15,801 nucleotides of DNA from Eubacteriales Family XIII. Incertae Sedis bacterium (GTDB lineage: Bacteria; Bacillota; Clostridia; Peptostreptococcales; Anaerovoracaceae): positions 1 to 15,801 of the forward strand of contig JAIRTJ010000010.1 of assembly GCA_031254995.1 (NCBI GenBank), given 5' to 3'. This document shows, piece by piece, positions 1 to 7,062 of the stretch. Below the pieces are notes generated by a model. That model was not told where the DNA came from and ran no database searches. It worked only from the letters and a program-made list of their open reading frames with translations. Every line of letters starts with the position of its first letter. Positions within the stretch are counted from its first letter, which is position 1. The translations under genes and the position numbers were made by a program.

Positions 1-2
1 AC

Positions 3-722
3 GAGGGCGGCGCGTTTACGGGCAGCAATCCCAAGGGCAAGACGGGACTTTGGGAGATCGCGGACGGCGGCATATTATTCTTGGATGAGATCGGGGAAAT
101 GTCCCAGTTGCTCCAGTCCAAATTGTTGCGGGCAATCGAGGAAAATGAGATCTATCGCGTGGGAGGCGAAATGCCCATCCGCGTCGACGTGCGCGTGATC
201 GCCGCCACAAATCGAGATCTGTACAGCATGGTGAAAGAAAGAAAATTCAGGGAGGATCTTTATTATCGTCTCAACGTGTTTCACCTGCACGTACCTCCGT
301 TGCGAGAACGAAAGGAGGATATCATTCCTCTGATCGACTTGATGACTCAACGCTACAGCAAGAAATTCGGCATCAGCAAGCGCATCGAAAAGGAAGCCAA
401 GGAGCTTATGGAAGGCTTCGCATGGCAGGGCAACGCGCGCGAATTGGAGAACTTCATTCAAAAACTGTTCATCTCCTCCTTGGGCAACGAGATCGCGCTG
501 TGCGACGTGACGGGGCAGATGACCCCGTCGCGCGAGAGCATTCTTCCCGCAGAGGAGCAACGGTCGTCCGAGTTGGGCAAAAAGCCGCTGTCCGAGGATG
601 AGGAACGGGAGCTTTATCGTCGATACAAAGAGGAATACAAAAGTACGCGAAAGATCGCGAAGGCCTTGGGCACGAGCCAGAGCAGCGTCGTCAGGCGACT
701 CAGAAAGTACGGATTGCATTGA
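3..722 (+). CDS. sigma-54-dependent transcriptional activator, 3' part (5' end outside window)
   Basis: This is the C-terminal 239 residues of an AAA+ activator that remodels sigma-54 RNA polymerase using ATP. The reading frame is open from base 3, so the start lies upstream of the window. A GAFTG loop at bases 9-23 (GAFTGS here), which contacts sigma-54, is followed by the Walker B segment ILFLDEIGEM (bases 72-101). Next come the REDLYYRLNVF region and the sensor II motif GNARELENFIQ (about bases 429-461). The C-terminus, LYRRYKEEYKSTRKIAKALG followed by TSQSSVVRRLRKYGL, resembles the TyrR-type helix-turn-helix common in clostridial PAS-sigma-54 regulators. Walker A and any sensory N-terminal domain are not visible, so the signal and target cannot be named. 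The stop codon lies inside the -35 box of the acpP promoter. The family assignment is very secure. Confidence 0.95.
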   Translation, partial: EGGAFTGSNPKGKTGLWEIADGGILFLDEIGEMSQLLQSKLLRAIEENEIYRVGGEMPIRVDVRVIAATNRDLYSMVKERKFREDLYYRLNVFHLHVPPLRERKEDIIPLIDLMTQRYSKKFGISKRIEKEAKELMEGFAWQGNARELENFIQKLFISSLGNEIALCDVTGQMTPSRESILPAEEQRSSELGKKPLSEDEERELYRRYKEEYKSTRKIAKALGTSQSSVVRRLRKYGLH

Positions 723-731
723 CATCAATGC
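716..731. promoter_or_regulatory. candidate operator palindrome over the acpP -35 box
   Basis: The sequence GCATTGACATCAATGC has perfect 7-base arms (GCATTGA/TCAATGC) around a central CA. It covers the whole -35 hexamer (719-724), so a bound dimeric repressor would block polymerase. I do not recognise it as a Rex or FapR site. The TTGA-N2-TCAA core is loosely reminiscent of MarR/FabT-type operators, but that is inference only. Confidence 0.4.
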
Positions 732-747
732 GATATCCCTATATAAT
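719..747 (+). promoter_or_regulatory. sigma-70/A promoter of acpP (perfect consensus)
   Basis: TTGACA at 719-724 and TATAAT at 742-747 are separated by exactly 17 bases, a full 12/12 consensus match. Transcription should start near 754, about 46 bases before the acpP ATG. The -35 box contains the stop codon (720-722) of the upstream sigma-54 activator gene. acpP, probably with rex, therefore has its own strong housekeeping promoter. Confidence 0.88.
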
Positions 748-799
748 TTGGCGTGAAGTTTGTTTATGTTTGGAATATGAACAGGATACGGAGGCAATT

Positions 800-1030
800 A
801 TGACATTTGATAAGATCAAAGCAATTATTATCGAACAACTTCAAGTCGATGGCGCCGCGGTCACACCGGAAACGAGTCTCATGAAGGACTTGGAAGCGGA
901 TTCCTTGGACGCGGTCGAAATCATCATGGGCATCGAAACGGAATTCGGCATCGAGATACCGGATGAAGACGCAGAAAAATTCCGTACGATCGGCGACATC
1001 GTGAAATACGTCGAAGAGCATGTCGCTTGA
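800..1030 (+). CDS. acpP: acyl carrier protein
   Basis: This 76-residue acidic protein carries growing acyl chains on a 4'-phosphopantetheine arm during type II fatty acid synthesis in the cytoplasm. The attachment motif is DSL in LEADSLDAVEII, with Ser35 as the modified residue. The sequence runs from MTFDKIKAIIIEQL to IVKYVEEHVA, and both its length and helix pattern are standard for AcpP. An open frame extends upstream to 719. The start at 800 is chosen because it gives the normal family N-terminus, has a GGAG ribosome binding site a few bases upstream, and lies downstream of the consensus promoter. It is followed after 3 bases by rex. No fab genes are nearby, so it is separated from the usual fatty acid cluster. 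Confidence 0.95.
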   Translation: MTFDKIKAIIIEQLQVDGAAVTPETSLMKDLEADSLDAVEIIMGIETEFGIEIPDEDAEKFRTIGDIVKYVEEHVA

Positions 1031-1033
1031 GAG

Positions 1034-1669
1034 ATGAAAAATGTGCCAAAGATTTCACCGGCGGTAATAAAAAGACTTCCGAGATATCGGCGTTTTTTGC
1101 TTGATCTGCAACGAAAAGGAGAGGATCGAGTATCTTCGGGGAAGCTCAGCGAATTGATGGGTTACACGGCTTCCCAGATCAGGCAGGATCTTAATAATTT
1201 CGGAGGATTCGGCCAACAAGGTTACGGCTATAATGTCATGGCGCTCAGGGAGGAAATCGACGCCATCTTGGGACTCGGAAATCATTACGGCATCATCATC
1301 GCGGGCGTCGGCAACCTCGGTCGCGCCATCGCGAACTACACTTCGCTTTATAAGATCGAATTTGAGATCAAGGCCATGTTCGATATCGATCCCCTCGTAA
1401 TCGGGACGGAGATCAACGGGATCAAGGTTCGCGGCGTTGACTCCCTGGCCGCCTATCTTGAGGATTGCGATATCGACATCGGCATCATCACGACAAACCG
1501 CGAGAGCGCGCAAGAGGTCGCGGACATCATGATATCCGGCGGCGTGAAAGGCATTTGGACTTTTGCGTCGACCGATCTCAAAGCGCCCGAGAGCGTCGCA
1601 TTGCAGGCCGTACATCTGAGCGACAGCCTGAACGAACTCGTTTATTACATCAACAATCGACGGACTTGA
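1034..1669 (+). CDS. rex: redox-sensing transcriptional repressor Rex
   Basis: Rex is a homodimeric repressor that senses the NADH/NAD+ ratio and derepresses fermentation and respiration genes when NADH is high. The N-terminal winged helix includes SSGKLSELMGYTASQIRQDL (about residues 35-52) followed by the family signature NNFGGFGQQGYGYNV. The Rossmann NAD(H)-binding motif GVGNLG is at residues 91-96, followed by the acidic strand-end FDIDP. At 211 residues it is full length. The ATG lies 3 bases after the acpP stop with no good Shine-Dalgarno, so translation is probably coupled to acpP. The ferredoxin gene downstream on the opposite strand fits a redox neighbourhood. I saw no clear Rex-type operator in the adjacent promoters. 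Confidence 0.95.
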   Translation: MKNVPKISPAVIKRLPRYRRFLLDLQRKGEDRVSSGKLSELMGYTASQIRQDLNNFGGFGQQGYGYNVMALREEIDAILGLGNHYGIIIAGVGNLGRAIANYTSLYKIEFEIKAMFDIDPLVIGTEINGIKVRGVDSLAAYLEDCDIDIGIITTNRESAQEVADIMISGGVKGIWTFASTDLKAPESVALQAVHLSDSLNELVYYINNRRT

Positions 1670-1708
1670 TTATTCGACGCTCCCGTGATTCGCACAAACC
1701 TCGAAAAT

Positions 1709-1740
1709 AAAACAACCGCCCCCGGAGGAGCGACTGTTTT
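1709..1740 (-). terminator. rho-independent terminator between rex and ferredoxin
   Basis: Read on the - strand, AAAACAGTCGC pairs with GCGGTTGTTTT (two G-U pairs) around a 10-base loop, and a T-rich stretch follows. It lies 19 bases after the ferredoxin stop. On the + strand the same arms pair with two mismatches and are followed by CGTTTT, so it may also stop rex transcripts weakly. Confidence 0.65.
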
Positions 1741-1759
1741 CGTTTTCGCACATTCGTTA

Positions 1760-1927
1760 TCAGGCTTCCGCAGGCGCATCTACGGGGCAGGCGCTCGCGC
1801 AAGCTCCGCAGTCTATGCATACGCCGGCATCGATGACGTAAGGGGTTCCCTCTTTGATCGCGTCGACAGGGCATTCCGACATACAAGCTCCGCAAGCGAT
1901 ACAGGATTCATTGATTGTATATGCCAT
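1760..1927 (-). CDS. small 2[4Fe-4S] ferredoxin
   Basis: This 55-residue protein starts MAYTINESCIACGACMSECP and ends in CPVDAPAEA. It contains two CxxCxxCxxxCP motifs (CIACGACMSECP and CIDCGACASACP), the hallmark of clostridial-type ferredoxins that bind two [4Fe-4S] clusters. Such proteins shuttle low-potential electrons for pyruvate:ferredoxin oxidoreductase, hydrogenases and similar cytoplasmic enzymes. The length equals the family norm (about 55). The start is firm: AAGGAGGAGG lies just upstream, preceded by a -35/-10 promoter. The gene is monocistronic, has its own terminator, and is convergent with rex. The presence of such a ferredoxin points to an anaerobe. Confidence 0.96.
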   Translation of the reverse strand: MAYTINESCIACGACMSECPVDAIKEGTPYVIDAGVCIDCGACASACPVDAPAEA

Positions 1928-1970
1928 GTTCCTCCTCCTTTGGATATGATAAAATATACAAGCAAGGCGT

Positions 1971-1999
1971 ATTATACCGGAACCCCGGAAATAAGTAAA
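1971..1999 (-). promoter_or_regulatory. promoter of the ferredoxin gene
   Basis: On the - strand, TTTACT (1999-1994) and TATAAT (1976-1971) are separated by 17 bases. Transcription would begin near 1964, leaving a leader of about 37 bases that holds the strong ribosome binding site (1931-1940). The -10 overlaps a TATTAT on the + strand (1970-1975) that could serve the divergent ATPase gene, although no good -35 accompanies it. Confidence 0.7.
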
Positions 2000-2016
2000 G
2001 GGATTACATCAAGGGG

Positions 2017-2844
2017 ATGAAAATTTACAGCTTAGTGGGGAAAAGCGGTACCGGGAAAAGTTTTCAAGCGAACAACCTTTGCAGAAAACTCGGGATCGAA
2101 AGCATCATAGACGACGGACTGTTTATCGAACGAGGTCGCATCCTCGCGGGCGTTTCCGCGAAACGGCAGGAGACCAAGATTCGGGCGATCAAGACCGCCT
2201 TGTTCAAGGATGAAAAGCGTCGCGATGAAGTGATGAAGAAGATACGCGAAGTCAATCCGGAGTCCGTATTGATCCTCGGCACATCCGACAAGATGGTCAA
2301 TCAGATCGCGGAAAGGCTCGAGCTCCCGCGCGTCTCCGAACGCGTGGCCATCGAAAGTCTCACGACGGCCAAGGAACGCGCAACGGCGCACAAGCAACGA
2401 CACGATATGGGAAAACATATCATACCTGCGCCAACATTCCAAATCAAGAAGGATTTCTCGGGGTACTTCATTCATCCGTTTCGGATGATCAAAGACATCC
2501 GCGACGACCTATTGGACGGTCTGAATTCATCGGCGGAGCGTTCCGTGGTGCGACCGACCTTCAGCTACCTGGGCAAGTATACCATCTCGGACAAGGCCAT
2601 CGGGGACATCATCCTCTTGGCGACAGAGAATGTGCCCGACGCGGACTCCGTTCCGCTGATCTTCATCAAGAACAGGAAGCATGGCGTCATCATCGAGATC
2701 GGTGTCGTTCTGCGCTTCGGTTGCCGCATATCGAATGTGTCGCGACGCTTGCAACAATTGATTTCGGAGGAAGTAGGCAGGATCACGTCTCTGAATATCC
2801 TGTCGGTAAATGTTGAAGTGCGAGGATTGGTTTGGGTTGAGTGA
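2017..2844 (+). CDS. P-loop ATPase fused to a C-terminal Asp23/Gls24-like domain
   Basis: This 275-residue protein has two parts. The N-terminal P-loop domain begins almost at the start codon with Walker A GKSGTGKS (residues 8-15), followed by a charged helical region including LFKDEKRRDEVMKKIREV and the strand VLILGTSDKM. The C-terminal about 95 residues (from VRPTFSYLGKYTISDKAIGD) match the pattern of Asp23/Gls24 (alkaline shock, DUF322) domains: ISDKAIGDIILLATENVP, then VIIEIGVVLRFGCRISNVSR and a final VNVEVRGLVW strand. Asp23 proteins are linked to cell-envelope stress and membrane anchoring, but the role of this fusion is not known to me. An in-frame stop just upstream fixes ATG 2017. 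The ribosome binding site is poor (GGGG abuts the ATG). The glycosylase gene follows after 22 bases. Confidence 0.8.
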   Translation: MKIYSLVGKSGTGKSFQANNLCRKLGIESIIDDGLFIERGRILAGVSAKRQETKIRAIKTALFKDEKRRDEVMKKIREVNPESVLILGTSDKMVNQIAERLELPRVSERVAIESLTTAKERATAHKQRHDMGKHIIPAPTFQIKKDFSGYFIHPFRMIKDIRDDLLDGLNSSAERSVVRPTFSYLGKYTISDKAIGDIILLATENVPDADSVPLIFIKNRKHGVIIEIGVVLRFGCRISNVSRRLQQLISEEVGRITSLNILSVNVEVRGLVWVE

Positions 2845-2866
2845 TCGTTTGAACACAGGAGCGGAT

Positions 2867-3814
2867 ATGTCGAGTGATTTGGTCAAACAGGTCTTTGAAA
2901 ACGTGAGGGATTTCGACCTCGACGACATCTTCGATTGCGGCCAATGCTTTCGGTGGAATAAGGAAGCGGACGGCAGCTACAGCGGCGTCGCGGAAGGCGC
3001 GTTCGCAAATATCTCGTTTCGCCGCAATGATGAGCGCGGCGATGCGAAAGCGGGAACCGTCGCGATATGGAGCAATCATCTCACGGAAGCCCCATCGTTG
3101 CGGGAAAAGTTTTGGAGGAATTACCTCGATCTCGATCGCGATTACGGCGCAATAAAAAGACTTCTCTCGACGGAAGATCCCGTGATGAGGCGAGCGATCA
3201 AGACATCTCCCGGCATCCGCATACTGAATCAAAACAAATGGGAGACGCTCATATCCTTTATCATCTCCCAAAACAACAACATACCGAGGATCAAGTCCTG
3301 CATAGAACAGCTCTGCGCCGAACACGGCAAACGCATCGGGACGCGCAAGGGCAGGATCGTCTGCGCGTTTCCTTCCGTTGAGCGACTGTCCGTGTTGCGA
3401 GAGGATGATTTGGCCGATTGCAGACTCGGATATCGCGCGCGCTACATCGCGGAGACCGCGCGAAGGATAGCGTATGACGGCGGCGCGTTCTTGGAGACCG
3501 GCGAACAAATGCCCTCCGAGAAGATGGAAGAATACCTGCTGTCCCTGCCCGGAGTCGGACCCAAGGTCGCGAATTGCGTCATGCTCTTTTCCATGAAAAA
3601 AACGGAGATATTTCCCATTGACGTCTGGGTGCGACGCGTCATGAGCAAACTCTACGGCATGGGGGAGAAAAACGTCTCGGCGATGAGGGATTGCGCGGCG
3701 CGCAACTTCGGCGAATACGGCGGCATCGCGCAACAATACCTCTTTAACTACATTCGCATCGCCGCGCGCGCAAATCCTGCGCAGTACGAACGCCTCCTGT
3801 CCGACGAGGATTGA
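2867..3814 (+). CDS. ogg: 8-oxoguanine DNA glycosylase/AP lyase (OGG1 type)
   Basis: This 315-residue base-excision repair enzyme removes 8-oxoguanine opposite cytosine and nicks the resulting abasic site. The N-terminal OGG_N-like domain carries FDCGQCFRW, equivalent to the SGQSFRW region of human OGG1. The helical HhH-GPD domain has SQNNNIPRIKSCIEQLCAEH (OGG1: SSNNNIARI) and the helix-hairpin-helix LPGVGPKVANC with catalytic Lys233, followed by PIDVWVRRVM with Asp252. The Lys-to-Asp spacing of 19 equals human K249/D268. The frame is open from 2810 inside the preceding gene, but 2867 is chosen because AGGAG sits 5 bases upstream and the N-terminus then fits the family. It probably shares a transcript with the ATPase gene. 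Confidence 0.9.
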   Translation: MSSDLVKQVFENVRDFDLDDIFDCGQCFRWNKEADGSYSGVAEGAFANISFRRNDERGDAKAGTVAIWSNHLTEAPSLREKFWRNYLDLDRDYGAIKRLLSTEDPVMRRAIKTSPGIRILNQNKWETLISFIISQNNNIPRIKSCIEQLCAEHGKRIGTRKGRIVCAFPSVERLSVLREDDLADCRLGYRARYIAETARRIAYDGGAFLETGEQMPSEKMEEYLLSLPGVGPKVANCVMLFSMKKTEIFPIDVWVRRVMSKLYGMGEKNVSAMRDCAARNFGEYGGIAQQYLFNYIRIAARANPAQYERLLSDED

Positions 3815-3852
3815 GTCGCGAGCCGAGTCGGAAGCGTCAGCGACGCGACGTA

Positions 3853-3881
3853 TTGACAGCGGCACGCCGGTCGTTTAGGAT
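3853..3881 (+). promoter_or_regulatory. promoter of serS
   Basis: TTGACA at 3853-3858 and TAGGAT at 3876-3881 are 17 bases apart, a perfect -35 and a good -10. Transcription would start near 3888, about 31 bases before the serS ATG. The leader is therefore too short for a T-box, unlike many clostridial aminoacyl-tRNA synthetase genes. Confidence 0.75.
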
Positions 3882-3918
3882 AGAAACATGCGAAACGGAA
3901 AGGAAGACGGGGAGTAAT

Positions 3919-5190
3919 ATGCTGGACCGAAGAAAAGTCAGAGAAGAGTACGACGCGGTGAGAGCCGCGGTGAAATCGAGAGGACACGGCGATTTCGGAT
4001 TGCCGCGCGTCAGGGCGTTGGAATCGGAACGGCGAGAATTGCTCGCGGAAGTCGAAAAATTGAAAAATCGGCAAAACGTCGCATCAAAGGGCATACCTAT
4101 CCTGAAGAAAGACGGACGTGACGTGAGCGAATTGCTCGAGGAATTGAAGGAACTCTCCGAGGAAATCAAGACGAAACACAGCTTGGTCGCCGAAACCGAG
4201 GAGAAATTGAACGATGCGCTCCTGAACGTACCGAATATTCCCCACGCGGACGTGCCCATCGGCGCGGACGACGGCGACAATCGGGAAATTCGCAGAGTCG
4301 GCGAACCCGAAAAGTTCGACTTTGAAGAAAAGGCTCATTGGGATCTCGGAACGGAATTGGATATCTTGGATTTCGAGCGAGCCGCGAAGATTGCGGGATC
4401 GAGGTTTTCGCTCGGAAAGGGACTCGGCGCGCGATTGGAACGTTCCGTAATCAACTTCATGTTGGAACTCCACACGCAAAAACACGGCTATACGGAGATC
4501 CTGCCTCCTTTCATGGTCAATCGCGATGCGATGATCGGAACGGGACAACTCCCCAAATTCGAAGACGACATGTTTCATCTGCCCGCGAAGGACTTTTTTT
4601 TGATTCCCACAGCCGAGGTGCCGCTCACAAACCTCTTGCGCGACGAGATATTGAACGGCGCCGATCTGCCCATGTACTATGCGGCGTACACGCCGTGTTT
4701 CAGGAAAGAAGCCGGCTCTGCGGGTCGCGATACGCGAGGACTCATCCGCGTACACCAGTTCAACAAGGTGGAATTGGTAAAATTCACGAAACCGGAGGAT
4801 TCATACGCCGAGTTGGAATCGTTGCTTGAGGCTGCCGAAAATGTGCTGAAGGCGTTGGAGATCCCATATCGCGTCGTCATGCTGTCAACGGGCGATCTCG
4901 GATTTTCCGCGGCGATGACCTACGACATAGAGGTGTGGATGCCCAGCTACGGCCGCTATGTGGAGATCAGCTCTTGCAGCAATTTCGAGGATTTTCAGGC
5001 GCGACGAGCCGGAATACGCTTTCGGCGCTCAGCGGGAGAAAAGCCCGAATACGTCCATACGCTCAACGGCTCCGGGCTTGCGGTGGGGCGCACCGTCGCG
5101 GCCATCCTCGAGAATTATCAGCAGGCTGACGGCTCCGTGCGCATCCCTGAAGCTCTGAGAGGCCTCATGGGGACGGATGTGATCGAATAG
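3919..5190 (+). CDS. serS: seryl-tRNA synthetase
   Basis: This class II synthetase charges tRNA-Ser with serine in the cytoplasm. At 423 residues it has the normal length. The N-terminus (MLDRRKVREEYDAVRAAVKS) leads into the long charged coiled-coil arm (about residues 25-105) that grips the tRNA long variable arm. The catalytic core shows motif 2 near residue 260 (CFRKEAGSAGRDTRGLIRVH, then QF) and motif 3 near residues 380-400 (LNGSGLAVGRTVAAILENYQ), plus the serine-binding TAEVPLTN segment. The frame is open from 3811, but ATG 3919 is preceded by GGGGAG at good spacing and lies after the promoter. The DUF951 gene begins at the base following the stop codon. Confidence 0.97.
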   Translation: MLDRRKVREEYDAVRAAVKSRGHGDFGLPRVRALESERRELLAEVEKLKNRQNVASKGIPILKKDGRDVSELLEELKELSEEIKTKHSLVAETEEKLNDALLNVPNIPHADVPIGADDGDNREIRRVGEPEKFDFEEKAHWDLGTELDILDFERAAKIAGSRFSLGKGLGARLERSVINFMLELHTQKHGYTEILPPFMVNRDAMIGTGQLPKFEDDMFHLPAKDFFLIPTAEVPLTNLLRDEILNGADLPMYYAAYTPCFRKEAGSAGRDTRGLIRVHQFNKVELVKFTKPEDSYAELESLLEAAENVLKALEIPYRVVMLSTGDLGFSAAMTYDIEVWMPSYGRYVEISSCSNFEDFQARRAGIRFRRSAGEKPEYVHTLNGSGLAVGRTVAAILENYQQADGSVRIPEALRGLMGTDVIE

Positions 5191-5349
5191 ATGGATTTGC
5201 ATGTCGGCGACAGAGTGGAATTGAAAAAAAAACATCCCTGCGGCGGCGCAAATTTTGAAATCATGCGGGAGGGTATGGATTTTCGCCTGAAATGCGAGAT
5301 GTGCGGCTCGATGATTTGGTTGAAGAGACGAGATCTCGATAAACGCTAA
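5191..5349 (+). CDS. DUF951 family small zinc-ribbon-like protein
   Basis: This 52-residue protein starts MDLHVGDRVELKKKHPCGGA and continues with RLKCEMCGSMIWLKRRDLDKR. It matches the DUF951 pattern of Firmicutes: VGD-x-VELKK-HPCG, then LKC-x-x-CG. Three cysteines (C17, C35, C38) could contribute to a metal site; zinc binding is inference. The function is unknown. The ATG follows the serS TAG with no intervening base, and no separate ribosome binding site is evident. It is therefore probably translated by termination-reinitiation from serS, on the serS transcript. Confidence 0.9.
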   Translation: MDLHVGDRVELKKKHPCGGANFEIMREGMDFRLKCEMCGSMIWLKRRDLDKR

Positions 5350-5364
5350 AAAACACGACTCTCG

Positions 5365-5381
5365 GGCGAGAACGGCTCGCC
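5365..5381 (-). terminator. hairpin between DUF951 gene and murJ, possible terminator
   Basis: GGCGAG (5365-5370) pairs perfectly with CTCGCC (5376-5381) around a 5-base loop. On the - strand a run of six T follows, but about ten bases later, which is weaker than a classic intrinsic terminator. On the + strand no T-run follows. It lies between two convergent genes, 28 bases after the murJ stop. Confidence 0.4.
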
Positions 5382-5409
5382 GCTTCCGAAAATTACCGAA
5401 TAGTAAAAT

Positions 5410-7044
5410 TTATGACATTTTTAGCATGTCACGCAGATGATTCAACTCGCGCACGCGAAAGATTTTCAACAACAACAGATAGATTCCCGAGGTCAACAGG
5501 ACGGTTGCGCCGAGGTGGATCATGCGAGGCAATACCCACCCGTTGCTCGCGAAGAGCGTTCCGACGACGAGGAAAAACAAATATGCGACGCCGACGGCGA
5601 TTGCGGAGAGAATGCAGATCAGCGCGCTGTATTTCACGAAAGATCCTCCCAATGCGCTCGGATTTCGTCGCCTAATCGCGAATATCAACAATACGGCGCT
5701 GAATATCGCGGCCAAGCTCCATCCCAACGCGAGACCGCCGTGTTTCATGCTGTGAATGAGCAACAGATTCGCCGTTGCGTTGACGATTACCGCAAAAGCG
5801 GAGACGACCAATGGCGTTTTCGCGTTGTGTCTGCTGTAAAGCGCGGATGTCAAAAATCCCTGAACCATCGAAGCGAGCATACCGACCGCGTAGAAGAAAA
5901 AGGCGTCGGCAGTGAGAACCGTGGACGCAAATCCGAAAGCGCCCCGTTCAAAGACGATCTGCACCGTTATCTCGCTGTAGAGCAACGCGCCCAAGGTGAA
6001 CGGCGCGCCGATGAGGATGATGACGGCCAGTCCCGATGAGAATATCTCCGCAAAACGCTTTTCGTCGGCGAGGGAATACGCCTGCGCCATCTTGGGATAC
6101 AATATCGTCCCGACGACGGTTGCCGTAAGTCCCGTGATCAGCGAAATCAGCAATTCCGCGTAATTGAGGGCGGCCACCCTGCCGGTCGGCAGTCCGCTCG
6201 CGAGAGCCTTGTTGACGAACAGATTGATGGAGCCTGCGGTGGAACCCAAGAATACGGGCATCGCCAATGAGAAAATTCGGCGCACGGTATCCGTCATGCG
6301 AAAATCCAAGCTGTATTTAAACCCCTCCTTCTTCGCAAGAACGCAGAGCGCCGCCGTCCGTATGGCATTCCCGATGAACATTCCGAACACGAGCAGACGC
6401 GGATCCTGCGTCCGCACGGCGACAAAGACGAAGCATATTGCCGCGAGATTGATCAGATATCCCGCAAAGATCGGCGCAATGAAGATATTCTTGTATTTCA
6501 AATAGGATTCCAAAATGCCTCCCACGGTCGAAAACAGGCAGAATGAAAACGTCACCTTCACGAAGAATGTCGCGAGAGCCGCTTTTTCGCCCGTCCATCC
6601 GTGGGTCAGATACAGACCCGCGTGCGTCAACAGCCAATGCGCCTTTTCGCCGAACGTATCCGCAAACGCGGGAAATGCATCGGTGTCAGGCATGGTAAAG
6701 ATCGTCACGAGCTGTCGCGAAAACAGGATGCCGACCAATGACGAAACGACGGACACGCAAATCAAGATATTGATAAGTCTGCTTGTAAAGAGATTTGCGT
6801 CGCGCACACCCCGACTCTCCATCGTCTTCGAAAACACGGGGATGAACGAAGTGGCGGTCGCGCCCAGTATCCCCGCGAATATCATGCCGGGAATGTTTGA
6901 CGCGATATTCAAGGTATCCGCGATGTAGGAGGTCCCGTAATAATTGGCCATGAACATCTCCCTGATGAATCCGAGTATCTTGGATATCAAGGTGAGCAAA
7001 GCCATAATCAAGGCGATTTGCGCCGAAGAGCGGACAATTTTCAA
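5410..7044 (-). CDS. murJ: lipid II flippase MurJ (MviN family)
   Basis: This 544-residue polytopic membrane protein moves lipid II across the cytoplasmic membrane for peptidoglycan synthesis. The N-terminus has the family signature SKILGFIREMFMANYYGTSY followed by IADTLNIA and IPGMIFAGILGA. Arg28 and Asp43 have the same 15-residue spacing as the essential Arg24/Asp39 of E. coli MurJ. Many hydrophobic helices alternate with short loops over the whole length, consistent with the usual 14 membrane segments. The first codon is TTG at 7044, supported by GAGGA six bases upstream; no better ATG exists nearby. Only 18 bases separate it from the hisC stop, so it is probably the last gene of the leucine transcript. 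A MurJ/Wzx-like exporter of another glycan is less likely. Confidence 0.92.
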   Translation of the reverse strand: MKIVRSSAQIALIMALLTLISKILGFIREMFMANYYGTSYIADTLNIASNIPGMIFAGILGATATSFIPVFSKTMESRGVRDANLFTSRLINILICVSVVSSLVGILFSRQLVTIFTMPDTDAFPAFADTFGEKAHWLLTHAGLYLTHGWTGEKAALATFFVKVTFSFCLFSTVGGILESYLKYKNIFIAPIFAGYLINLAAICFVFVAVRTQDPRLLVFGMFIGNAIRTAALCVLAKKEGFKYSLDFRMTDTVRRIFSLAMPVFLGSTAGSINLFVNKALASGLPTGRVAALNYAELLISLITGLTATVVGTILYPKMAQAYSLADEKRFAEIFSSGLAVIILIGAPFTLGALLYSEITVQIVFERGAFGFASTVLTADAFFFYAVGMLASMVQGFLTSALYSRHNAKTPLVVSAFAVIVNATANLLLIHSMKHGGLALGWSLAAIFSAVLLIFAIRRRNPSALGGSFVKYSALICILSAIAVGVAYLFFLVVGTLFASNGWVLPRMIHLGATVLLTSGIYLLLLKIFRVRELNHLRDMLKMS

Positions 7045-7062
7045 TATAAATCCTCAAAAGGG

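Noticed and set aside
75..797. A 240-codon open frame on the - strand
   Set aside because: It is antisense to the sigma-54 activator and overlaps the acpP promoter; no recognisable motif.
1928..2016. Possible Rex operator in the ferredoxin/ATPase divergent region
   Set aside because: Only short imperfect arms (ATAC/GTAT) are present; nothing resembles the TTGT-N-ACAA type of Rex site closely enough to report.
3815..3849. Inverted repeats GTCGCG/CGCGAC and GCGTC/GACGC after the glycosylase gene
   Set aside because: The outer arms have a long loop, the inner stem is 5 bases, and no T-run follows. GC-rich local sequence explains them as well as a terminator would.
2783..3865. A 360-codon open frame on the - strand
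   Set aside because: It is the antisense shadow of the OGG-type glycosylase gene, whose conserved catalytic motifs prove the + strand is coding.
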